Of a DNA stretch of 33,675 nt, positions 1 to 9,475 are shown piece after piece (the stretch's first letter is position 1; each line of letters begins with the position of its first letter). The DNA is from Gnetum montanum (taxonomy: Eukaryota > Streptophyta > Gnetopsida > Gnetales > Gnetaceae), in contig MNCI01022316.1 in assembly GCA_015680685.1 (NCBI GenBank), positions 24,798-58,472 on the forward strand, written 5' to 3'. The translations under genes and the position numbers were made by a program. Below the pieces are notes generated by a model that saw only the letters and a program-made list of their open reading frames with translations, did no database searches and was not told the origin of the DNA.

Positions 1-2
1 TT

Positions 3-708
3 TCATTATGGTTCCAACCTAGGACAAGGGAATATCTTGCGTACATTCTATAGAACTTTAGTGTGATGTTGTGGTCACACTTTTTTGAAAATGTGGTTGG
101 GGCCATAGTGGATACCTTACTGCCTCAAGCATCTATCTTGATTGTCAAGTTTATTATTGATAATCTACCTCTTAAGATGGTAGGGAAAACAACAAATGCT
201 ATAAGTCCATGTGACCTCACAAAGATCTAGATCATGCCACAGTATAGTCAATATAATGTTGACAATACCCTTATGATAGTGCATAGAGCCCATACATTAT
301 TCCAAAACCTACCTGACACCATGTATCATCTACATGGATAAGCATTGTTATGGTGGTGTTTTTATGTTTTTTGGCTTTATTGGCTAAACTATCTTTCCTA
401 ACTCCATTGGTTCCATGAACTTCTTGAAGGCACTGAGTCAATGAGCAAGGCTTGATCATTAAGGATCAAGCCTTGGCAATGGCTCAAACTACGCCTAGAT
501 GAATTCACTAAGGGGCCCCAAATTAGAATTGTTATGTATCAATAGTTAAGAGGGGATTTTAATGCACACTCTACAAGGTTCAATCTTGTATAAAAGAAGT
601 GTAAGGATGACAAGATGATGCAAAACTAGTGGGTAGACTCCAATGACTCCATGGATTAGACCTTTGTAGTTGGAACCTCCACTGAAACCACACCGAAGAA
701 GAAGAAAG
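3..708 (+). pseudogene. Exon 1 (5' end outside window) of a decayed multi-exon gene
   Basis: One reading frame (codons starting at positions divisible by 3) runs through the whole segment, about 235 codons, without a frameshift. It is broken by nine stops: five TAG, three TAA and one TGA. Eight of the nine could be Gln codons changed by one C-to-T step. The frame ends in a Lys-rich stretch (TPKKKKG) directly before a good GT-AG intron. The N-terminal half is hydrophobic and mixed (for example IVDTLLPQASILIVKFII); the rest is charged. I do not recognise the family. The frame continues in phase into the next exon, which supports real ancestral coding. The true 5' end lies upstream of base 1. 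Confidence 0.6.
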
Positions 709-812
709 GTAAACATAAAGACTATAGCTTCTAAAACTCTAAGTGTTCTATTACTTTGACTAGTTGTTAAAATTGCTTATGTTGATGCTAAACTTTGGTT
801 GTTACTTTGTAG
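709..812 (+). other. Predicted intron 1 of the decayed gene (104 bp)
   Basis: The donor is AAAG|GTAAAC. The acceptor TTTGTAG follows a T-rich stretch. The intron is phase 1: the split codon reads G|GA and keeps the flanking frames joined. Size and composition fit a short plant intron. Confidence 0.6.
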
Positions 813-900
813 GACCTTCTACCTTTGCTAATTTCACCATACCACTTTTAGGAGCACATCATGAGGATACCCTCATCCTGAAGTTTGGTGAGGTGATACC
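813..900 (+). pseudogene. Exon 2, 5' part, cut by retrotransposon insertion
   Basis: The frame is open for all 88 bases (PSTFANFTIPLLGAHHED and on). It stops in mid-codon (CC-) at base 900, where element 1 begins. The third base of the codon and the rest of the exon are at 11603 onward. Dropping the element and one copy of ATACC gives an uninterrupted junction codon CCA and the same frame. The inference is an insertion into coding sequence of a gene or gene-like repeat. Confidence 0.65.
896..900. repeat. Target site duplication of element 1, left copy (ATACC)
   Basis: The five bases ATACC sit directly left of the left LTR and recur exactly at 11598-11602, directly right of the right LTR. Five-base duplications are usual for Ty3/gypsy integrases. 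Confidence 0.9.
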
Positions 901-3380
901 TGTACCGTCCGAAATCATCGGTGCAAGGCTGGAATGAAACGAACACCGAGGGACCCTTGAAAGAAATACAGAAGACCCTACCTTTGCTTGAGGGAAAGCT
1001 GGAATGGACAAAGGTAGAGTGCCTTGAATGGTCTGCACGTAGATCAAACAAGGACTTCCCCAACGTACACACTTTGCAATGCATTGGGTTATACGTAAAC
1101 GATGCACATTAAACATAAACCATAATGTAAATAGGCACAATAATGTAAACGGGAATGTAAACGTAAACTAGAAAAACAAAGAAAAATGCAGTAAATCTAG
1201 GTGAAATGTAAACTATTTTGTATTGAAAAAAAATGATTACAGTGTGCACCGGTCATAACGTAGTTGTGGATTGATCACAAGGTGAACCTTTAGCCCCGGT
1301 GGATGATGACGGGTGCTGGAAGATGTAGGTTTTGGGTTGCAGGGAAATGCAGTGTCCAAGTCTAAAGCCCAGTGTACAGAGGTTGATGCCCAACATATAG
1401 AGGTTGATGCCTAGATTTGCTAAGTGTCCAAGATTCAATTTTTGTGTCTATTTGTAAAAATTGCCAACCCTGGTGTAGTGAAAAATCAGGGTTTTTTATA
1501 AGATCTTGGGTGTTAGATTTGGATCTGGAAGGAGATGAGTGGTTACGAGGTGCAAAAAATTTGGATTAGGAGATAGGTGGTGCATTGACCGAATGCAGGA
1601 TACATTACAATTGTACAGCATGTAGCATACACGCTGGTGTATGAACGCCCAGCATATAGGCTTGGAACGCTCAAAAAACTTAAAAATTTACAAAATAATT
1701 TGTATGTTACAACAAGAATAATGTCTCTGGCTTCTGGATCCATGCTCTGGCCTACTGTTTTTGGCTTCAGCATGTCTTGAATGCTAGGGCGTGTGTTTTC
1801 ATTTGCGTACAACGTATGAGATTGGGCGTCTAGCGTGTGTACGCTGGCGTATACACTCCATAGGCTGGCCATTGTATGGACCATAAATGATGCAATTTGG
1901 AACAAATTTTGATTTCCAAAACCAATTTTGACTGTATATCTACATGGCTCATGTCCTAAGGGTATTGTATGTCCAATTTGAGCTGATTTTACCCTAATTT
2001 GGTGCTGTTTTGAAGGACTTTGTGGGATTTGATAAGCACCAGCGTACACCTCATGAACTGCCATGTTGGATGTCTGACTCTGTATGCTGGTGCTTATCCC
2101 TTGATGCCTGAGTGCTATTGATCCTCTAGGATATCCAAATGCTAATTTTGACTTCATTTTGATGCAATTTTAGGCCTGTTTTGGTGGTTTACGCTGAGCT
2201 ATACGCTGGCCAGCGTATACCAAGGTGTGCTCAGTGTAAACAGGTGAAAATGGCTCGTTGGAAGCCCAAAATAGAATTTTTTGAAGCCTATGACCTTGTA
2301 GGATTATTTTCCATGTCTTGAGGATCAATTCCAGGTTGAAAAATTGCCCAAAAGTGCCTAATTTTCCCCATTCATGGTGGTGTATGCTGGGCTCTACGCT
2401 GGCCAGCGTATACCAAGGTGTGCTCAGCGTATACACATGAAAATGCATCATTTCAAGGTAAAAAATTGATCTTCAGGAGCTAATGATGATGCACAATAGT
2501 TTTCCTACCTCCGGGAGTCTATTTGATGTGAAAATATTGCTCTGTGATGCCTATTTTTGGCCCTTTTTGATGGTATACGCTGGGCTATACGCTGGCCAGT
2601 GTATACCAAGGTGTGCTTAGCGTATACACATGAAAATGCATCATTTCGAGGTGAAAACTTGATCTTCAGGAGCCAATGATGATGCTCAATAGTTTTCCTA
2701 CCTCTAGGAGTTGATTTGATGTGAAAATATTGCTGGGCTATACACTGGCTAGCATATACCAAGGTGTGCTCAGCGTATACACATGAAAATGCATCATTTT
2801 GAGGTGAAAACGTAATCTTTAGAAGCCAATGATGATGCTAAATAGTTTTCCTACCTCTAGGAGTTGATTTGATGTGAAACTCTTACTCTGTGATGCCTGT
2901 TTTGGGCTCTTTTTGATGGTATACGCTAGGTTATACACTGGCCAACGTATACCAAGGTGTGCTCAGCGTATACACATGAAAATGCATCATTTAGGACCCA
3001 AAATTGCATTTTTAGGAGGTCAAGATCTACTGGGGACCTTGGGGAAGGTCATGGGGGGTCTAGACACTCAATTCTGGCATGTTTTAACTCATTTTTTGTG
3101 CCCAAAAGTTGCCATACGCTGGTCTGTACGCTGGCCAACGTATAGCCCAGCGTGAACAGAGTACACTTGGTCGAAACCAAGTATTTTGAACCCAAAACTT
3201 AAAATTCCTAATTCTAGATGCTAATGTAGTCACTTGTGGGTCCCAGGGAACTTTTTCCTCTTCAATTATGCTCCATTCAATGCTGTTTTGATGCTCTAGA
3301 GCTTGGTCATGCTAGGGATCATCATGACTTAGCTCTATTTTCTATCTGAAAGTGCTAGCCAAAATTTTGCGGTGTTTTCA
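901..3380 (-). repeat. 3' LTR of element 1 (left copy, 2480 bp)
   Basis: It begins TGTACC and ends TTTTCA in plus orientation, so it keeps the TG...CA ends. It aligns along its length with 9476-11597. It is longer than the partner for two reasons: about 300 bases near 1650-1952 are missing from the right copy, and it has one more unit of the internal palindrome-bearing repeat (2190-3145). Reading frames predicted inside it overlap on both strands and carry no known domain; they are shadows. Confidence 0.9.
2190..3145. repeat. Iterated palindrome-bearing units inside the left LTR
   Basis: About six diverged units of roughly 160-200 bp each carry the palindrome TATACGCTGGCCAGCGTATA or a variant. 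Centres lie near 2209, 2402, 2595, 2748, 2941 and 3134. The copy at 2200-2219 is a perfect 20-base palindrome. Most units continue with ACCAAGGTGTGCTCAGCGTA and then TACACATGAAAATGCATCAT. The right LTR has a matching array with a different unit number. Confidence 0.85.
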
Positions 3381-3384
3381 TTGG

Positions 3385-3393
3385 CTCCTCTTT
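3385..3393 (-). promoter_or_regulatory. Polypurine tract of element 1
   Basis: On the minus strand the bases just before the 3' LTR read AAAGAGGAG, followed by CCAA and the LTR's TG. A purine run in this position primes plus-strand DNA synthesis in LTR retrotransposons. Confidence 0.7.
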
Positions 3394-3677
3394 GTTGATT
3401 CCTAGAGGAATCAACCTGAGAGGCATCAACAAAGAAGTACAAAACATTGCAAGCAACCTGGTAGTTAGCACTATCCTTAGGCACTTGGCCAGATGTCGTC
3501 GCACCATTTTTGAAGTACATGGGAGTAGGAAATAAGTTTTTGAGATGGATAGGGAAGATGTTTGCATTTGTGGGATTGGGAATTAATCAAGGGATTGTGC
3601 TGGTGTGGGAGAGGAGTGTTCATCTATGCTAACAAATCATGTTGGCCCTTGTCGATAGCTAGTATTTGGCAGACTTG

Positions 3678-3860
3678 GAACCACGACATGAGGTGTGCGT
3701 CCTTTGGAGGAACAAGACTCTCGTATCAGGTTTAAGAGAACTTGTTGTCACAACCAAATCCATGCAATGAGGTGATGCATTCTTTGGAGAAACAGGACCC
3801 TTGTGGAGTGTCTAAGTAAAGCTATTGTCCGATAGCCAAAGCCACGCAGTGAGGTGAAAC
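3678..3860. repeat. Diverged tandem repeat, about 85 bp, two and a half units
   Basis: Related blocks run from AACCACGACATGAGGTG, AACCAAATCCATGCAATGAGG and GCCAAAGCCACGCAGTGAGG. The first two continue with CTTTGGAG(A/G)AACA. Units are only partly conserved. Confidence 0.5.
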
Positions 3861-4534
3861 ATGATGGTGTGAGACACGAATGGTTCTTTCCAAGACAACT
3901 ACCTTCCCGCCTAGGGCTTGTATGGGAAGTGCCAAGGGTCTTGTGGTTCATTTTACTCTTTTATCTTTCCTTTTTATTTTTATTTTTCTCTCTTTTTTTG
4001 TTTATTTTTTTGGAAAGAGCTTTCTTTCGATTTTGCACTCATGCTCATGTGCCATGTTGTGTGTTGTGACTTCTTGAGAGTGTCACGGTGTGCAACAGTA
4101 TGCTCAAGGTTTTGGGGTGTACTAGGTGTATCTGGGAACTATAACTAGGTAGGAAAGGGAACAAGAGTGTTGGAAAAATGGAGAATGTATCAAGAACTGG
4201 GAATGTACTTTTGAACAGATTGATTAACCTAGTTTCTTACGTCAAAAATAATGTAGCACCTTGTCACCGTGATGAAGTGCATCCATGTATGAGTACCACT
4301 GGGTGTTATCCTACAAACACAAATCCAAGAAGACAAGAAAACCATAAGTGAATGAGTTAGCGAACACTTTAGACATGAATGTGGTCGATGCAAATGCAGG
4401 CACAATGTGAAACTTAAGGCAAACAAAATGAGCAGCAATAGTGTTTTCAGAGCCGATGTGACGAATGATGTGGTAGGCTTTGATGAAGAAATTTCATGAA
4501 TTACAATAGTAGATGAATGTGCCAGAGATGATCT

Positions 4535-4945
4535 TGCCAGTTTATAGTCTTAGCAGACTATCGTGGGTTAGTTTTATGTCATAACCCGTTGGATGTTGTC
4601 AGTTTATCGTCGTAGCAGACGGTGTGATGCTAGTTTATAGTCATGGAAAACTATGAAGAGGCAAGCTAGTTTATAGTCTTAGCAGACTCTAGTGAACAAC
4701 ACTGTGGTAGTTTAAAGTCATACTAGATGCTTTGTGATATCGGTTTTAGGTCATGATGCTAGGACCGCTCTATGGTGTTATTTTTGAGTCATAACCCAGG
4801 ACATTTAGTGGTATCAGTTTACCGTCATGATGCCAGGATGATAGTGTGTGTTATGAGTGTGACCGGTGGTGTCAATTTATCGTCATGATGCCAGGACGAA
4901 GTGTGGTATCAATTTTAAGTCATGATGCTAGGACTGGTGGTGTGG
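4535..4945. repeat. Tandem array of short units downstream of the element 1 protease
   Basis: About ten diverged units of roughly 35-60 bp share (G/T)(T/C)AGTTTATAGTC followed by TTAGCAGAC or ATGATGCCAGGAC. Related GGCC-TAAAACT/ATATGG repeats occur downstream of the protease in element 4 (32340-32480) and element 3 (23893-23985). A repeat array in this position therefore appears to be a family trait. Confidence 0.65.
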
Positions 4946-5102
4946 ATGCATGCGTGTTCGTCTGTATGATCCTATAAACAAAAGCAACTAGAGAAAATAA
5001 TGTTAAATAGCAACTACAGAAAACATGAACTGAAATGCACAAGTAAATAGAAAACAATGCAAAACAGTGGTAGTTTAAGGCCATTTCAGGCCATAGTTTA
5101 GT

Positions 5103-6071
5103 TTAAGGCCTTTTCAGTCCATGAGAGAATGTGTAAGCTAGTACAATACAAATGAACATTACATATGCACTATGAAAGAATGTGAAGAGTATGTGGAGAT
5201 CCGGCTTGTTTTTGGTTGTAGGGGTGTTTTGATTGTGTGGTTGTCTCCTAACTGGATGTGGTTTTGGAAGCATTTTAGGCTTAGGCTCAACTGGGAGGCT
5301 TATGGTTTTCACCACTCGTTCAACCGTTTTAGCTCTAAATATTGTGTTAGTTGCCACTCGTTCGAGTGTTTTTGCTCTAGGTGTTGCGTTTGTTGTCATG
5401 TGTGTTGCATCAAGAGGCTCCTCTTTCAAGACCTGTGACATGTCTATGTTGTGGTTAGCTTGAAAGGGAGTGTTTTCGCCATGTATAATGACTTGTCCAC
5501 CTTCATATGGAAGGGGGATTTCTTGATGTATTGGTGAGGAAACGGCTCGTTGTTGCACTAGCCAAGGTCTGCCAAGAATCATGTTGAAACTAGGCATCTC
5601 TTCTATGATAGTGAACTTCGCACTGGTGGGGAATTGTTCACCTACCACGAAGGCTAGGTTAATCACACCTTTGACTCTGACACATGATCTGTTGAAGGAT
5701 TTTAGACATGTGGTTTCTGTTGGTATGATCTCGTCTGCCATGCATAGTTTGTCAATGAAAAAGTATAGAACTATGTTTGTTGTCGTGCCATCATCAACAT
5801 ACACTTTGCAAATGGTACATTGCCCAACACATATGCTAATCGACAATGGAGCTATTGTGACCTCTCCTTGTTCAGGGTTAACTTTAACTGCATCATCGTA
5901 GAAGGCTAAGGTGTTTGAACCCAATCCTTGTGGTGTGTGTTGTGAAATTGTTACACGAATGGATTCCATGTTAGCAGGGATGTCCTCTATAACAGGAATG
6001 GATGCTAACATTTGTGCTAAGGCTTCGTGATGAGGGGCTGAATTCATGACCAGGTTGCACAAGCTCATCAT
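5103..6071 (-). CDS. Retropepsin-like protease part of the element 1 polyprotein
   Basis: An open frame of 322 codons. Near residue 93 lies VDDGTTTNIV, the expected place of the retropepsin active-site motif, but reading D-D-G where D-T/S-G is usual. Near residue 165 comes ILGRPWL, the conserved second element of the fold, and then IHQEIPLPYEGG. The same series occurs in elements 3 and 4. The frame is open upstream apart from one TAG just before its first Met, at a Gln-compatible site. The Met is therefore not a true start, and the product was probably processed from a Gag-protease polyprotein. A duplicated RAKTxERV stretch (about residues 228-255) precedes a basic Pro-rich tail. The last 30 residues are hydrophobic (ILFTFF...MFICIVLAYTF). 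The protein would have cut Gag inside virus-like particles. Confidence 0.75.
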   Translation of the reverse strand: MMSLCNLVMNSAPHHEALAQMLASIPVIEDIPANMESIRVTISQHTPQGLGSNTLAFYDDAVKVNPEQGEVTIAPLSISICVGQCTICKVYVDDGTTTNIVLYFFIDKLCMADEIIPTETTCLKSFNRSCVRVKGVINLAFVVGEQFPTSAKFTIIEEMPSFNMILGRPWLVQQRAVSSPIHQEIPLPYEGGQVIIHGENTPFQANHNIDMSQVLKEEPLDATHMTTNATPRAKTLERVATNTIFRAKTVERVVKTISLPVEPKPKMLPKPHPVRRQPHNQNTPTTKNKPDLHILFTFFHSAYVMFICIVLAYTFSHGLKRP

Positions 6072-6275
6072 TGTGTTCTTCTATTTGAGCTTTTGTTTTA
6101 CCTGAGCTAGTGCAGCTACAAAGTTTGTGTTTTTGGTCGTTGTGTTGGCTTTGGCTTCCTTCGTGTGGATTGAGGGATGGGCCTCTTGCGTAGAGGGCTT
6201 AGGATTAGGGGCAGGGGCCCCAGTGTTCAATTGTTGCTTGCTTGGTATGGCCTTTTTTTAAGCTATGGATGTTGT

Positions 6276-8752
6276 TTATTGATCATTTGTCCTCTTCTGC
6301 TGCCATTTGGTAGGCTTACCCATGTTGTTGGCAAGGTTGACTCTTGAGGAAGAAGAGGTTGAGACATTGCCTATGATTGGGCTTTGGGTAGGTGAGGGGC
6401 CATTGCATGGTGGCACCTTTATGACAAATGGTAGTTTGGGAGGAGTCGTTGGTGTTTGACTAGCTTGTTGTGGCACTTTGATGACAAAAGGTTTCTTAGT
6501 GATTGTGGTTGGTGCATCCTACTAGTTTAACATCTTAGCAGACATCTGTGGTGGTACTTTGACCACAAAGGGTGTCTTCGGTGCTCAAAATTGTGTTGAA
6601 TCTTGCTAGTTTAACATCTTAGCGAACGTGTGAGGTGGTGGTACTTTGACCATGAAATGTGTCTTCGGCACTCTAGGTGGCACCTTGATGATGATGGGAG
6701 GCCTCTTGCTTGTGGAGGTAGAGGGGATTGTTACCTTGCTGGGAGGCACATGGATCACAAAAGGTTGCTGCACAGGTTTGGGCTTGCTTCCTATGCTAAT
6801 GGAGTTTATGACATAGGAGGCATCACTTGTGCTAGGTTGACTTAGGGTGTTGATGTTTAGTTGGTTCCATTCTATCATTGTCTAAAGATCATCTTGTAAT
6901 GCATGGCAGGTATCGGTGTTGTGATCAGACATCTCATGGTAGTGACAGAATTAGTCTAACTTGAAATCTTGTGGAACTGAGGGCTCTTTTGGTGCTACTA
7001 AGGTGGGGTTCCTTAGTAGCTCGCAGTACCTGTTGTGTCTTCAGTAGGCATTTCTCGCTACTTGTTTGTATTGGATTTGCCCAGTTCTAAGGAGTTACTC
7101 TAGTAGTTTAGAAGGTTGCGCAGGTAGCGACGTGTACTTAGAGCGATCCTTGCACTAAAAGTTGGGCCTTGGGGTGGCCCTTGTTGTTGTAGGTGGGTTG
7201 GTACTAGTGTTTGTTATTTTTTTCTTGCGTCTACAGTTTCCGTTATTATCTATTGTTTGGAAATGTGTTGGTTCTTGTAAGCCACATAGGTAGGATCATT
7301 GCTAGTTTGTGCAGCTTGTTCAATGTTCTTGATTTGTGTGAACACTTGGCTCAACATTTGAGTGCTTAGGTAGTATAGCTTTGACTTAATGAAGTCATTC
7401 ACGACTCCCTTCAGAATCGTAAGCAAATACATTTTAGGGATGGGCTCATGAAGTTCATTAAGGGCTATACTCCATCGTTAGATGAACTTTTGCATAGGCT
7501 CAAGTGGTGCTTGTTTCACCTGTATTAGAGTGTCTAGTGTTGCTTTAGGCTTCAGGTTGTACTTAAACATGATAATGAACTGGTGTAATAGATCCTCAAG
7601 AGAGGATATGGAGTTACAAGGCAGGGCTCGGTACCAGTCTAAGGCTACACCCATTAAAGACATAGCGAACACACGTAAGATTCTGTGGGGCCAAGCTTGA
7701 AGCAATAGAGTTTATGATCAAAATGTGACTAAGTGAGCGTTCGGATCTCCCTTCCCATTGTACTTGGTTAACTGAGGCAGTGTGATTCCCTTGGGTAAAG
7801 CTAATGGTGGCACTGAAGAGTTAATTGGGTCATCATGGTAGAAGTCCAGTACTTTAACTGCTTCGGTGTTGGTGGTTTTGAGGTGCTTTACCTCATCAGC
7901 CAACACTTGTATCCATTATTTTGCTTCTACGCACTGTTGAGTGGTAGGCAAATTAGTTGGTTGAAGAGATTATTAGGTTATCATTTATTATTGTGGAGGA
8001 ACGTTCAGAGCTGTGGTTGTGGGATGTGGCACGTTGAAGTGAGTGGGTTTTTGAACAAGGGGTATGGTTCCTTGCCTAGCCACAAACTGTGAAGTGACAC
8101 CCTGAATGTGTGGGGCCAATGTAACGAAAGTGGCCCCATGTGTTTGCACTGACGACATGTACTAGGTGGACATGGACATGGGTAGTCCATGTCAAGATGC
8201 CAATGCTTGTGTGCTCATTGACGCATGGTGAGGGACTATCTATCCCATGCAAGGGTGGAATGATGGGTTTACGTAGGCATGGGGACTTAGGGTGTGCTAT
8301 GAATCCTCAAGTTCAGATTGTGCCTTGAAGTCATCTACGTCATTTTGGTTTTGGGGCTCCTCGGTGGGTCACCGTGTGTTTTGGCTCCTTGCCAGAAGGA
8401 GCTGGGAGATGAGTCGATGGTGAAATTTTGAGAGTGAGATGATGTCATAGGGGGCAAGGATGAATTCATGACCTCCCTTGTTGATGACTTCATACTATCT
8501 TTTTGCATCAAGTTCCATTTGATCAATGGGTAAGCTCACTTGGATCTTGACACATATGAAGTTGTATTGCTCGGGGGTCAAAGTGGTGAATGAGGGGTCA
8601 TGGCCCTATAGTCTTAGTGATGGACGAGGTGGCCCCTAAGGGTTGACCTCACCATGAGTCACTATGCTTCCGGTGGTGGTCACAGGGTATAAGATTGATG
8701 CACTGAAGTCAGAGATGAGGAGAGCAGAAGTATTGGTGTTCGTAGGATCCAT
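6276..8752 (-). pseudogene. Gag of element 1, broken by stops
   Basis: The probable start is the Met at 8752 (MDPTNTNTSALL). The N-terminal part has YNFICVKIQVSL, matching element 4's YNFIYARIQMGL. The capsid-like retrotransposon Gag region is in 7906-7250 (KYNGKGDPNAHLVTF, QAWPHRILRVFAMSLMGVALDWY). A knuckle of form C-x2-H-x4-H-x4-C lies near 6965-6905. A linker with six PFVIKVPP-like motifs follows (6410-6770). Several in-frame stops interrupt it, most where Gln is expected, for example at positions where element 4 or the context has Gln. Gag would form the particle and bind RNA through the knuckle. The linker leads into the protease frame at 6071. Confidence 0.75.
6410..6770 (-). repeat. 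Six-fold PF(V/I)I(K/H)VPP motif in the Gag-protease linker
   Basis: Read on the minus strand, the motif occurs as QPFVIHVPPSK, RPPIIIKVPPR, THFMVKVPPP, TPFVVKVPPQ, KPFVIKVPQQ and LPFVIKVPPC. Copies three and four also share the following AKMLN and form a DNA tandem repeat of about 85 bp. Element 4 has FIVQVPP, PFIIHVPP and PFVIWVPP in the same linker, and element 3 has PFVIRVPLQMP. The spacing is irregular and the spacers are Pro/Ser/Thr-rich. Confidence 0.75.
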
Positions 8753-8811
8753 TCTACATGCTTTAAGTATGGAAACATAAACTAAAAAGAAATTGGTGTT
8801 GGACAGGGAAC

Positions 8812-8995
8812 AAAAAATTTTCGAAGTGTTGTTAGCATATACAGCGTAAACAGCAAAAAATTTTCTAAGTGTTGTCAACGTATATAGCGTAAACAGCAAA
8901 AAAAATTTCTCAGTGTTGTCAGCATATACAACGTAAATAGTAAAATAAATTTTCTAAGTGTTGTCAGCATATACAACGTAAACGGGAGAAAATTT
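8812..8995. repeat. Tandem repeat of about 43 bp in the element 1 leader
   Basis: Four units plus a partial fifth, each of form AAATTTTCTAAGTGTTGTC followed by AGCATATACAACGTAAAC. The second half resembles the CAGCGTATAC words that pervade the LTRs of the same element. Confidence 0.75.
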
Positions 8996-9215
8996 GGCTA
9001 AGTGTTGGAACAATGTATCGGTGGTAGCGTATGAGCAGGGGTCACAATGTACACCAACTATGTACAGTGTATACAGATGATACATAGGATATAATGCAAG
9101 TGTAAACACCAACAGGGGAGATGAACTACAGCGTATACTATAAAAATTAATATTTTGGCCAAAGAAAAAATGGTAAAGATGCAGCGTATACAGGTGAACA
9201 ACGTATGAACACTGG

Positions 9216-9435
9216 ATGTGGTGCAGATCTGCAGTCACAGGGTGCAGATCTGCAGTCATAGAGGGTAGATCTACAGTTACATGGTGCATATCTGCAATCA
9301 TAGAGTGCAGATCTGCAGTCACAGAGGGTAGATCTGCAGTTACAGGGTGCAGATCTGCAGTCACAGAGGGTAGATCCGCAGTCATAGGGTGCAGATCTGT
9401 AGTCACAGAGGGTATATCTGGGATAGTAAGATGTA
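9216..9435. repeat. Tandem repeat of about 21-23 bp in the element 1 leader
   Basis: About ten units of form GTGCAGATCTGCAGTCACAG alternate with GGTAGATCTGCAGTTACAG. Most contain the palindrome GCAGATCTGC. There are no unique spacers, so this is not a CRISPR array. The plus-strand frame over it simply translates the repeat. Confidence 0.85.
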
Positions 9436-9451
9436 GATCTAAGAGAAAAAT

Positions 9452-9470
9452 GGCCCTCCTTCTAGCGCCA
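9452..9470 (-). promoter_or_regulatory. Primer-binding site of element 1
   Basis: Five bases inside the 5' LTR the minus strand reads TGGCGCTAGAAGGAGGGCC. The leading TGG pairs with the universal CCA end of tRNAs, as expected for minus-strand priming. I cannot name the tRNA with certainty. A decayed copy of the same 19-mer at 28124-28142 (three G-to-A differences) supports it and links element 4 to this family. Confidence 0.8.
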
Positions 9471-9475
9471 TTTTC

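Larger units (their letters stand above)
3394..5102 (-). other. Non-coding 3' part of element 1
   Basis: Between the protease stop and the purine tract there is no convincing frame on either strand. RT, RNase H and integrase would normally lie here and are absent. The stretch holds two repeat blocks, a diverged repeat of about 85 bp (3678-3860) and a large array of short units (4535-4945), plus a T-rich run near 3960-4020. Small reading frames here have no recognisable content. Confidence 0.6.
8753..9451 (-). other. Untranslated leader of element 1
   Basis: About 700 bases lie between the primer site and the Gag start. Two tandem arrays (8812-8995 and 9216-9435) occupy much of it. A long minus-strand frame (8954-9799) and a plus-strand frame (9216-9512) arise from the repeats and the LTR and have no support as genes. 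Confidence 0.6.

Noticed and set aside
901-3380. Several 60-200 codon frames in the LTRs (for example 1543-2157 minus)
   Set aside because: They overlap on both strands, are not shared in the partner LTR at equal length, and show no domain.
6630-6845. Plus-strand frames in 5172-6845
   Set aside because: They are shadows of the minus-strand Gag-protease of element 1.
9216-9435. CRISPR-like array
   Set aside because: Units follow each other with no unique spacers, and the setting is a plant retrotransposon.
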